Positions 1-6,612 of a stretch of 7,860 nucleotides of DNA are shown here, one piece after another. The DNA is from JASFEQ01 sp050122535 (lineage in GTDB: Bacteria > Desulfobacterota > DSM-4660 > Desulfatiglandales > HGW-15), in assembly GCA_050122535.1 (NCBI GenBank), contig JASFIT010000216.1, positions 1 through 7,860 of the forward strand, given 5' to 3'. How positions within the stretch are numbered: position 1 is the stretch's first letter; every line of letters begins with the position of its first letter. The notes beneath the pieces were generated by a model, which was not told the DNA's origin, did not search any database, and worked only from the letters and a program-made list of their open reading frames with translations. Made by a program: the position numbers and the translations under genes.

Positions 1-665
1 CCTTGCCCTCCCAAACCTGGCATTACATACTCGGAGAGCTCCATCCCGGCTTCCATGACCTTTCTGCCTGCCTCAACATGCTGGGCCCCAGTAACGCCCT
101 TTTTCATCAACTTCAAGAGCGGATCATATCCACTCTCCAGTCCCACGTGCACCCTGTCCAGGCCTGCTTTCCGGATTGCCTTGAGGGATTCCACAGATTT
201 TCGGACAATGGTCCTGGATCTGGAGTAGGTGGTCACACGGGTAATCTGTGGAAACTTCTCCCTAAGAAAGCTCAGAACCTCCACCAGGTCCTTGGTCTTC
301 ATGACCAGATTATCTGCGTCCTGCAAGAAGCAAGCACCCGTGCCATAATAGAGCCAGATGGCAATGCTTCGGTAGGCATTGCTATAATTGGGGCTGTTGA
401 AGATTGCACTTATAACCTGATCATTGACCTCTCCACTGAATCCCAACTTCCAGGAGAGTGCCTTTATCTCATCCGCCGTGTCTTTCGCTGTCTGAATATC
501 CTCTTTGATCTCCTCTACTGTTCGAAGGGAAAACTTGCTCCTCTTGTACACAGGGCAGAAAAGGCACTGATTCCATGGGCAGTTCCGTGTCACTCGCAAA
601 AGCAGACTCCTCGCCTCGTTGGGAGGTCGAATCGGGCCCTGCTCAAAACTGAATTCTCTTGCCAT
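1..665 (-). CDS. Radical SAM protein with CX4CX2C motif, N-terminal part (partial at left edge)
   Basis: The minus strand is open from an ATG at 665-663 to the window edge, giving 221 codons; the C-terminus lies outside. The protein starts MAREFSFEQGPIRPP and carries a radical SAM iron-sulfur motif at C29, C34 and C37 (CPWNQCLFC). The spacing is CX4CX2C instead of the usual CX3CX2C. Later stretches fit a radical SAM barrel of the Elp3/HemN-like type: FLQDAD (about 113-118), a strand leading to TTYSRS (145-150), HVGLESG (173-179) followed by a KKG-type loop, and EYVMPGLGG (212-220). Such enzymes bind a [4Fe-4S] cluster and cleave SAM to a 5'-deoxyadenosyl radical in the cytoplasm. The start is supported by GAGGA at 675-679, nine bases upstream, and by a promoter at 707-735. 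It is divergent from the methyltransferase gene. The substrate cannot be told from this fragment. Confidence 0.85.
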   Translation of the reverse strand, partial: MAREFSFEQGPIRPPNEARSLLLRVTRNCPWNQCLFCPVYKRSKFSLRTVEEIKEDIQTAKDTADEIKALSWKLGFSGEVNDQVISAIFNSPNYSNAYRSIAIWLYYGTGACFLQDADNLVMKTKDLVEVLSFLREKFPQITRVTTYSRSRTIVRKSVESLKAIRKAGLDRVHVGLESGYDPLLKLMKKGVTGAQHVEAGRKVMEAGMELSEYVMPGLGGQ

Positions 666-706
666 CACTATCTATCCTCGATCTAATTATCATTAATTTT
701 CCATCA

Positions 707-735
707 TTTATAATGTATAAAATAAAATATATCAA
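707..735 (-). promoter_or_regulatory. Sigma70-type promoter for the left radical SAM gene
   Basis: Read on the minus strand, TTGATA (730-735, 5 of 6 consensus) and TATAAA (707-712, 5 of 6) are separated by exactly 17 bases in an AT-rich stretch. The predicted transcript would start near 700, about 35 bases before the ATG at 665. Position, spacing and direction all fit the gene it precedes. Confidence 0.65.
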
Positions 736-810
736 CTCCGCAGAATTTCAAGGCGTTCAAGATATTTCCCATGTGAATAGGATCCTTTGACAGGGAGTCT
801 CACTGGGCAA

Positions 811-839
811 TTAACAATTCCCTTGTTTTTTGTTATTCT
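811..839 (+). promoter_or_regulatory. Candidate extended -10 promoter for the methyltransferase gene
   Basis: TTAACA (811-816, 5 of 6) lies 17 bases before TATTCT (834-839, 4 of 6). A TG one base before the -10 box (831-832) makes it an extended -10 element. The leader would be about 60 bases. A perfect TTGACA at 787-792 lies nearby but has no good -10 partner at 16-18 bases. A 10-bp palindrome, GCCCATGGGC, sits at 865-874 in the presumed leader. Confidence 0.4.
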
Positions 840-907
840 TTCTTTGTTCGTGATATGGACAAACGCCCATGGGCAAAGAGCAAACCTTTAGATAGGAGAG
901 ACCCCAG

Positions 908-1726
908 ATGCATGGAGCCAAATCTTACCTAATGGAGAATCTGGAAGAGGCCATAAGACTAGAGATCAAGACCGATCCAAACGTGGTTCGCAGACAGGCC
1001 CATTGGTGCGGGCTAGAGCCTGGGCTTCGGGTGTTAGACGCAGGGTGCGGACCGGGCAAGATCACCTCTATTCTGCACGGGATGGTACAACCTGGGGGCG
1101 AAATTCTTGGGGTCGACTATTCAGAAGAGAGGATCCACCACGCCAAAGAGCACTATGGCGGCCAAACGGGTATCACATTTCGCGTCCATGATCTGAGGGA
1201 GCCTTTAGACGGTATGGGTCTGTTTGATTTTATTTGGGTACGGTTTGTGCTGGAGTACAACCGCTTGGAAAGTCCCGAAATCATCCGGAACTTGACACAA
1301 TGCTTGAGACCGGGTGGGTCCCTCTGTCTGCTAGATTTGGATCACAACTGTCTCAATCATCATGAACTCCCTCAGCCCATGGAGGATATCCTGTTTGAGC
1401 TGGTGGCCGTGGTGCAGGAGAGATATAACTTCGATCCTTATGCAGGAAGGAAACTCTATGCTCATCTCTATGATTTGGGCTATGATAATATCCAGATGGA
1501 TTTGATACCACATCACTTGATTTATGGAGCGGTGGGGGATGTGGACGCCTATAACTGGATCAAAAAGGGTGAAGTAGCCTTAGCAAAGGCACCCGAGACC
1601 ATAGAAAGATATCCGGGAGGTGGTGAAAGGTTTTTTTCTGATTTTATGGATTTTTTCCGTGACCCAAGAAGGTTTACTTATACCCCTTTAATCCTCTGTA
1701 AAGGCATGAAACCTTTCCCTCCTTGA
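908..1726 (+). CDS. Class I SAM-dependent methyltransferase
   Basis: A 272-residue cytoplasmic protein with a Rossmann-type methyltransferase fold. Motif I is VLDAGCGPG (residues 42-50) and binds SAM. The acidic residue ending strand 2 is D70 in ILGVDYS, and it contacts the SAM ribose. A HDL acidic loop lies at 94-96, followed by FDFIWVRFVLEY (106-117, strand 4) and the LRPGGSLCLLDLD segment (133-145, strand 5). This matches the UbiE/methyltransferase-11/25 type of small-molecule or protein methyltransferase. The C-terminal 120 residues, rich in aromatic residues, probably form the substrate cap. The start is supported by AGGAGAG at 894-900, seven bases before the ATG. The gene diverges from the left radical SAM gene, and its last 49 bases overlap the 3' end of the convergent cyclase gene. 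The methyl acceptor is not predictable from sequence alone. Confidence 0.9.
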   Translation: MHGAKSYLMENLEEAIRLEIKTDPNVVRRQAHWCGLEPGLRVLDAGCGPGKITSILHGMVQPGGEILGVDYSEERIHHAKEHYGGQTGITFRVHDLREPLDGMGLFDFIWVRFVLEYNRLESPEIIRNLTQCLRPGGSLCLLDLDHNCLNHHELPQPMEDILFELVAVVQERYNFDPYAGRKLYAHLYDLGYDNIQMDLIPHHLIYGAVGDVDAYNWIKKGEVALAKAPETIERYPGGGERFFSDFMDFFRDPRRFTYTPLILCKGMKPFPP

Positions 1727-3780
1727 GCCATGGACAGGGGACGCTCATCATGGGGGTTGAATCCGAAGGCGTCCAGCATCTCCTTTTTCCCTCGTATTCT
1801 CTGTTTCCCCAAACGCCTGATCTCAGGGTAATGACGGTGCCCTTTAAGTTGTTGCCTGGCGTCCCTGCTCAAAATGATAGGAAAATCATGGAAGGCTTTG
1901 GTGAAATCCTGGAGTCGCGCAGCCGTGTTTAAGGTGTCTCCAACGGCTGTCCATTCAATCTTCTCTTGAGACCCAATATTTCCCACAATGGCCCTGCCCG
2001 TATGAATGCCAATGCCCACTTCCATGGGCTTGCCTCCCAGAACAAACGTCTTGCATACATCTAGGATCTCACAGGCTGCATTGAAGGCCAAAGTGGCATG
2101 CCGCTCTAACGGTTCAGGGGCACCAAAGATGGCCAGGAATCCATCTCCTGTGTATTTGTTGATGTGCCCCTTTTTGCTTGTGATTTTGGTGATTATTGCA
2201 GAACATTTGTTAAAGTAATCGTTCAAAAAAGCGACCACATCCTTCGCGTCCATGGCCTCAGAGCTGGATGTGAAATCCCTGATATCCAAAAACAGAGCAG
2301 TGATGGACATCTCCTCTCCCCTAAAAAGTTCTTCGGCCCCAGAATCCAGATATCGTTTTATGACCGGTGGCGGCACGTACTTTTCAAATAACTTTCTGAG
2401 ATTCTCCTCTCGCGCCTTACTTTCCTCAAGTTTTTGATAAGATATGGCATTGTGGATGCTGATGGCGATCTGGGGAGCGATCCCCATCAGTAAAGACATG
2501 TCGCTTTGGCTAAGGGGCCGATTTGACTGGGGATTGTCCACGAATAGAATACCGAGGGACTCTCTCTCGTAGACGATGGGCGCACAAATAAATGACTCGG
2601 CTCCAACCTGTTTTGCAAACATTAGACTCCTCGCAGACAGGTCTTTCTCTATTTCCGAAATATCATTGACTAAAAAGGGTTTCTGCGATCTGAAGGCCTG
2701 CACGGCAACACCTTTGGCACTGGGATTGTCCAGGTGGAAATCCGTGCGCCGCAAAAGCAACTCCAATTCAGGATCATATCCATAGCCCATCGTGTAAGTG
2801 AGCCGGGTCTTTTCATCATTTGCGAGCCAAATCCCACCCCTGTCAAAGTCCAGCCGTTTCTCCATAGCCTCCGTTACCGCACCGAGCAGCTTCTGCGTAT
2901 CCAAAAACATGGCGGTCGCCTGACCCACCTCTTTGACAAGCTGCGCATTGTTATAGCGCAGGTTGATCTCATCTAAAAGAAGCTTGGCAGCGTCACGCTG
3001 GGACTCCACATTCTTGGCCAGCTCTTTGTTCTTGAGCCGCTCCGCATAAAGAGAGATTACCGCTACCAGGACAGTGAAAAGGAGAATGGCGCCCAGCCAC
3101 GAAACAAGGGGCGTGAAAAAATGCAGTATCCCCAAAGCAAAGAGACCGAGGGCAAGGACGAAGTTACGTATTCGTGCCCATACGAAGGAGGGCGTCCTTT
3201 CCCAGCTGACAATATAGAGACAGAGGTCTCCGCCCCTATGTATGCAGGTGGGATGTTCAATCTTTGCGAATTTGTTCGTAAATAACTTGGCAATAGCTTC
3301 CAGAACGCCCATCCGGTTGTCGCATTGATAGGGCTTCTCGAACACGCCGTGATTGGGTATAGAAGAAACTTCGATCCTGTTGGCCCCCAGTTTGCGGCTC
3401 TTGAACTTGGATGCACGGGTCAAGTGAGGGGAAAGTTTTTCTGCCACCCAATAAGCCGCCCCAGGAGTCATAAACCCGAGGGTGTATTGCTTGACCACAT
3501 TGGATGCCTTGGCGAAGGCCGCATAGCGTCCCACCTTTCTAGAGATATTTGGATCACCTATCTTTTTCCTCAAAAGTTCATGAAAACGGTCAACCTGCCA
3601 CTGACTGAACCAGTGACCCTGATCCTCCAGTTCATAGGTCTTGATCCAGGCGTAGCTGAGAATGGAATGGATATCCACATCAGAATGGAATTGTTTGATG
3701 TACTCTACGTAGTTCTTTATAAGGCGGCTATTATAGAGGGGGGTATCTATTCTGCCTTCGTGACCATCAGGTGTGGTCAT
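1678..3780 (-). CDS. Membrane-anchored class III adenylate cyclase (V4R-like, TM hairpin, GAF, CHD)
   Basis: A 700-residue signalling enzyme predicted to make cAMP from ATP. Residues 1-195 form a sensor-like domain ending in CIHRGGDLCLYIVSW, which resembles the C-terminal part of V4R domains; C153, C179 and C187 stand out. Two hydrophobic helices (about 206-222 and 225-245) form a membrane hairpin, so both flanking parts should be cytoplasmic. A coiled coil (248-280) and a GAF domain (about 282-445) follow. The segment LFEKYVPPPVIKRYL (464-478) leads into the catalytic domain. Metal-binding aspartates are D499 (FLDIRDFT) and D546 (NKYTGDG), the purine-selecting lysine is K542, and the transition-state residues are N618 and R622. 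T611 stands where class IIIa enzymes have Asp, the pattern of class IIIb adenylate cyclases. All catalytic residues are present. The start has AAGGA (3789-3793) at eight bases. The last 26 residues extend past the catalytic domain and run antisense into the methyltransferase gene. Confidence 0.92.
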   Translation of the reverse strand: MTTPDGHEGRIDTPLYNSRLIKNYVEYIKQFHSDVDIHSILSYAWIKTYELEDQGHWFSQWQVDRFHELLRKKIGDPNISRKVGRYAAFAKASNVVKQYTLGFMTPGAAYWVAEKLSPHLTRASKFKSRKLGANRIEVSSIPNHGVFEKPYQCDNRMGVLEAIAKLFTNKFAKIEHPTCIHRGGDLCLYIVSWERTPSFVWARIRNFVLALGLFALGILHFFTPLVSWLGAILLFTVLVAVISLYAERLKNKELAKNVESQRDAAKLLLDEINLRYNNAQLVKEVGQATAMFLDTQKLLGAVTEAMEKRLDFDRGGIWLANDEKTRLTYTMGYGYDPELELLLRRTDFHLDNPSAKGVAVQAFRSQKPFLVNDISEIEKDLSARSLMFAKQVGAESFICAPIVYERESLGILFVDNPQSNRPLSQSDMSLLMGIAPQIAISIHNAISYQKLEESKAREENLRKLFEKYVPPPVIKRYLDSGAEELFRGEEMSITALFLDIRDFTSSSEAMDAKDVVAFLNDYFNKCSAIITKITSKKGHINKYTGDGFLAIFGAPEPLERHATLAFNAACEILDVCKTFVLGGKPMEVGIGIHTGRAIVGNIGSQEKIEWTAVGDTLNTAARLQDFTKAFHDFPIILSRDARQQLKGHRHYPEIRRLGKQRIRGKKEMLDAFGFNPHDERPLSMAQGGKGFMPLQRIKGV

Positions 3781-3788
3781 ATCCTGTA

Positions 3789-3793
3789 TCCTT
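3789..3793 (-). promoter_or_regulatory. Shine-Dalgarno site fixing the cyclase start
   Basis: AAGGA on the minus strand lies eight bases before the ATG at 3780-3778. This is near-ideal spacing and supports that ATG over later in-frame methionines. Confidence 0.6.
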
Positions 3794-3843
3794 ATGGTTT
3801 AAATAGGCTTAATTATCAATTAATTATACAAAAAGAGAGCTAT

Positions 3844-3871
3844 ATTATAAAGATAAATAATAATATGTCAA
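3844..3871 (-). promoter_or_regulatory. Perfect-consensus sigma70 promoter for the cyclase gene
   Basis: On the minus strand a perfect TTGACA (3866-3871) is followed after 16 bases by a perfect TATAAT (3844-3849). It lies inside a very AT-rich block (about 3795-3925). The predicted start point is near 3837, giving a leader of roughly 57 bases with a good ribosome binding site. The gene probably has its own, fairly strong promoter and does not depend on read-through from the PilZ gene upstream. Confidence 0.75.
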
Positions 3872-3927
3872 TAAATGTTAATGAGTATATAGCAAATCTA
3901 TTACAAAAACTAATTTTTACATCCTAG

Positions 3928-4097
3928 AGCGGCATGTAACCACCCTCCAAAGCATTCTGGTCGGCAGACAGAAAGGATTCTCAAAACGCACCAAATGCCA
4001 AGAGGCTGTCTTACTCGAAGTCGATCTGAAGTGCTATCCCTTCAGGGGTATGGCAACTTTTGGAGGTAGAATTCGGTGGAATGGACTCTCTTAGGCT
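3928..4097. other. Spacer without a recognisable gene
   Basis: This stretch lies between the stop of the PilZ gene and the cyclase promoter, and no convincing coding frame was found on either strand. It contains a 6-bp hairpin (CTGAAG 4026-4031 with CTTCAG 4040-4045) with no following T-run. It also contains a distant 8-bp inverted pair, CCTCCAAA (3944-3951) and TTTGGAGG (4059-4066). Together with the AT-rich promoter block, the whole gene-free interval is 3781-4097. Confidence 0.5.
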
Positions 4098-6329
4098 CTA
4101 CTCATAACTTATCTTAAACTTCCGTTGCATAAACTCCATGTACTCTTGCCCATAACGCACATTCAAAGTCCATAATTGATATCGCTTTTCGTAAGGAATA
4201 TCCTCTGCTTGCACGTACTCAAACGGGTAGAAGAGGATGGGGACCTTTTCTGTATCATAGCCCGCGGTCAGCTTAGCAACTGCGGTAGACAGTACGTTCC
4301 ACGGGAGGGCCTCCGGATTGGTCACCAAAATCTTGATCCCATTCAGCAGTTCTGAAAAATTAAGCCCCAAGTCTGATTGGTTGACAATGAGAACCGCACC
4401 GAGCTCACCCTGCTGCCTCAAAGAATATGCCTTCAATTTCCTATGGAAACCAGCTTCGCGGTAGACCACTTCCAGCGGTTCCTCCCTTGAATCTTCTTGG
4501 TCTAGGCCCAAAGCATCCAGAAGGAGACCTCCAGAATAATGCATATAAAACCTCTTCAACTCCCACAGATCCCGTTCAGAACATTCCTCCAGTGACCATC
4601 CCTTCGGCAATTCGGTACCCAGAGACAGACTCGTATAGGGAAGATAGGCGAACAGATCCGTGGAACAACCTCGTTTACTGTTCAGGGCCCTTACAAAACC
4701 ACCGAAAACAAGATTGGGGAACTTGTTCTCTGGACGAAAGTAACACATCACATAGTCCATCTTCGCGGAAGGCAAACGACACATGTCATTCAAATAGTGC
4801 ATCATTTGTTTCAACACCATGAAACCAGTTCGCCTCCTTTCCATGGACCTGGCAGCATAGTGATGAATCATCCAACTTCGCTGATATGCCCTGACCATCG
4901 AGATATGACCATAGATCCTTCCTTTTTCCTGGTAGGTAAAATGCTTTGCAATCTCTGGGTTCTCCTGGTAGAGCTTGCGATATGTTTCCCTGAAACCTTC
5001 GCGATGGGATTGGATAAGACGATATTTGGTGGGATAAATAAAACCGCTTTCAAAAAAGAACTCCCAAAGGGCGTCCATATCCACCGCATCGGAAAGGTGT
5101 GCGTGCGGATCCAAAGCTTTAATTAGCATATGCGTAAGCAGGCTGTATGCGTTAATGTCCATATCCAAAATGGCCAGTCCAAAATGGATTTGATCTGTTT
5201 CTTTCTCGTGACGATGGATGACTTGAACAGTACAATTCATCTTTAATTCACTGGCGAAATTTATCGAGAGTCCGGGAAAAATCATGCCAGGTATCAGTAC
5301 ACCTTCATCCGATTTTTCATAAACGGAGAATCCCGATGTGGAGATATCTCTGATTTCCAATTGAAACCTCTTTCGCAGAAAAGGGTGTTCAAAGCTAACA
5401 GTGGGCGATGGCAACAACCGAAGGCGGGGATTGCGTATCTGTTTCGTCTTAAATCGTTTAATCATTTTTTCCGTGGGCGCTAACACAAACTCCCGCTCAT
5501 GAAAATTGCCCTGCTCACGAATGAAAGAGCAAGTACCGGAAAACAAAATCTGGCTGCCACGGCGCAGAAGAATGCTTACCAATTCATCTGAGTTTAGCCA
5601 ATGAAAAGAGGATTGCGAATCAGGTCTAACCCTCATACGGAGTCCGGCCGGACTGAAATCCAACAGTTCACCTGTGGCGCGAAAACCATTCTGAGTCAAT
5701 TCACCGGTGACCTCTTTACAGGCGTATCTTCTTGCCTGGCGCCGGCCAACAGCGTAACTTGTCCTCGGCAGCTGGACGCAAAGGGAGTGCTCATCCATGC
5801 TCCGAAGCTCTCCAGGTACGAGTATTATGGATTTGCCGTTTGCAATGATAAGATGAAGGAATTGATATCTGAGTAGTTCAGGATTTAAAGGGTTCATCTC
5901 CGGCCAGTGGCAGGTAAGATTCCTGCTAAAGCAAGCCTGGGGATATGCATGGAGGAGGATACTCTCTTCCCACTTGGGGTGTTCGAGATGGACCAGGATC
6001 GATCCCTCTTTAAAATGGATGCGATTGACTGTATTGATCAGATCCTCTTGACTGACCGATTCTGCACCTTGCAGGACGCGTACAAGGTTCTCATGCTTGA
6101 ATTTCCATGGTGGCAGCCCAGTTTCCTTACGGGAGGCACCGTTTGAAGGAACGCTCTGTTCTGGATGAAGTTCCGCCCACCTATTTATTGCCATTTCATC
6201 ACTCCCATTTCCACCGATGGCCCCCCGTACAGCCATCTGCAAGATTTCACGGTTTGAGATTTGTTTTGAACCAAATCCACCTTGATCCATTAAAGCTATG
6301 GGATTTGGCTTATTCAATATCTGTACCAA
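4098..6329 (-). CDS. Double PilZ-domain protein fused to a GNAT/N-acyltransferase-like region
   Basis: A protein of up to 743 residues with no signal peptide or membrane helix, so probably cytoplasmic. The first PilZ domain (about 190-285) has the arginine motif GRRQARRY (195-202) and DFSPAG (224-229), matching the RxxxR and D/NxSxxG c-di-GMP-binding signatures. A second PilZ-like domain (about 298-400) has R299, R302 and R304 and DISTSG (328-333); its arginine motif is less canonical. Residues 1-190 may hold an N-terminal PilZ-associated domain. From about 420 on, a segment starting SGFIYPTKYR, with YGHISMVRAY and the basic-glycine turn ERRRTG (497-502), resembles GNAT/N-acyltransferase folds. 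The RxxGxG/A acyl-CoA loop is degenerate and the final 150 residues are unassigned. The start is uncertain: the frame opens with TTG at 6329 without a ribosome binding site, whereas ATG at 6194 (residue 46) has one. The outer limit is given here and residue numbers follow it. The gene is divergent from the B12 radical SAM gene. Confidence 0.85.
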   Translation of the reverse strand: MVQILNKPNPIALMDQGGFGSKQISNREILQMAVRGAIGGNGSDEMAINRWAELHPEQSVPSNGASRKETGLPPWKFKHENLVRVLQGAESVSQEDLINTVNRIHFKEGSILVHLEHPKWEESILLHAYPQACFSRNLTCHWPEMNPLNPELLRYQFLHLIIANGKSIILVPGELRSMDEHSLCVQLPRTSYAVGRRQARRYACKEVTGELTQNGFRATGELLDFSPAGLRMRVRPDSQSSFHWLNSDELVSILLRRGSQILFSGTCSFIREQGNFHEREFVLAPTEKMIKRFKTKQIRNPRLRLLPSPTVSFEHPFLRKRFQLEIRDISTSGFSVYEKSDEGVLIPGMIFPGLSINFASELKMNCTVQVIHRHEKETDQIHFGLAILDMDINAYSLLTHMLIKALDPHAHLSDAVDMDALWEFFFESGFIYPTKYRLIQSHREGFRETYRKLYQENPEIAKHFTYQEKGRIYGHISMVRAYQRSWMIHHYAARSMERRRTGFMVLKQMMHYLNDMCRLPSAKMDYVMCYFRPENKFPNLVFGGFVRALNSKRGCSTDLFAYLPYTSLSLGTELPKGWSLEECSERDLWELKRFYMHYSGGLLLDALGLDQEDSREEPLEVVYREAGFHRKLKAYSLRQQGELGAVLIVNQSDLGLNFSELLNGIKILVTNPEALPWNVLSTAVAKLTAGYDTEKVPILFYPFEYVQAEDIPYEKRYQLWTLNVRYGQEYMEFMQRKFKISYE
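6202..6206 (-). promoter_or_regulatory. Shine-Dalgarno site suggesting an internal start at 6194
   Basis: GGGAG on the minus strand lies seven bases before the ATG at 6194-6192, in frame with the PilZ gene. The upstream TTG (6329), ATG (6290) and ATG (6236) candidates have no comparable site. If this is the real start, the protein has 698 residues and loses only a glycine-rich 45-residue lead. Confidence 0.45.
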
Positions 6330-6428
6330 ATCCCATTGCTTGGCCTATGGTGGAAAATCTGTTGCTGGCAAGTGTGCACCTACCCTTCCTTAGCCCCAAA
6401 AACATACAATTTAGAGCTAGTTAGCGGA

Positions 6429-6480
6429 TCAGCCCAGGAAGCCTCATCAACGCATTCCGGCGTGGGCTGAAGACACGCCC
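6429..6480 (-). repeat. Overlapping inverted repeats able to form two alternative hairpins
   Basis: TCAGCCCA (6429-6436) is a perfect 8-bp inverted match to TGGGCTGA (6463-6470), with an inner GGAA/TTCC pair (6437-6440, 6455-6458). GGCGTG (6459-6464) is a 6-bp inverted match to CACGCC (6474-6479) across a 9-base loop. The two stems share 6463-6464, so they cannot form together. No T-run follows, so this is not an ordinary intrinsic terminator. It lies upstream of the PilZ gene and may be in its leader RNA. Confidence 0.4.
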
Positions 6481-6487
6481 TCTAAAC

Positions 6488-6497
6488 CATGGCCATG
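6488..6497. repeat. 10-bp perfect palindrome CATGGCCATG
   Basis: The palindrome sits between the alternative-hairpin block and the tandem dyad array in the divergent spacer. Flanking AA and TT extend the symmetry imperfectly. It could be an additional protein-binding site; nothing more specific is supported. Confidence 0.3.
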
Positions 6498-6506
6498 TTT
6501 CCGTAA

Positions 6507-6550
6507 ATGCACAAGAATCTGTGCACCCATGCACACTTCGCTGTGCACCG
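6507..6550. promoter_or_regulatory. Two tandem 22-bp dyad units, operator-like
   Basis: Units 6507-6528 and 6529-6550 agree in ATGCACA at their start and CTGTGCACC near their end, and differ mainly in the central five bases. Each contains TGCACA-N6-TGTGCA (6508-6525 and 6530-6547). The units are exactly 22 bp apart, about two helical turns, so equivalent half-sites face the same side of the DNA. Conserved arms with a variable centre are typical of sites for a dimeric regulator bound in tandem. The array centre is about 100 bases upstream of the predicted start point of the B12 radical SAM gene, a normal activator position. The arms resemble NtrC half-sites, but the spacing is one base longer. 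Confidence 0.55.
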
Positions 6551-6612
6551 TGGTGGTAGCCCTTACGTATGCTCCATCCAATAGACCGCTTGACGAATAG
6601 AGCTTAATGTGT

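Noticed and set aside
3..686. Plus-strand open frame of 227 codons at the left edge
   Set aside because: It is antisense to the radical SAM frame, which has the CX4CX2C motif, a ribosome binding site and a promoter. The plus frame has no recognisable domain.
787..815. TTGACA at 787-792 as the -35 box of the methyltransferase promoter
   Set aside because: At 16-18 bases downstream only ATTAAC/TTAACA-like sequence is found, a poor -10. The TTAACA/extended TATTCT pair at 811-839 fits better.
3325..3927. Plus-strand open frame of 200 codons over the cyclase start
   Set aside because: It runs antisense through the cyclase N-terminus and then through the AT-rich promoter block, where its product becomes low-complexity (Ile/Asn rich).
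4026..4045. Hairpin downstream of the PilZ gene as a terminator
   Set aside because: The stem is only 6 bp with an 8-base loop, and no T-run follows on the minus strand.
6368..6380. Sigma54-like promoter on the minus strand (GG...TTGC)
   Set aside because: The GG and GC elements are 9 bases apart; sigma54 promoters need 10, and this spacing is strict.
6507..6550. CRISPR-like array
   Set aside because: There are only two units, with no spacers of separate origin and no leader; the dyad structure fits regulator binding sites better.
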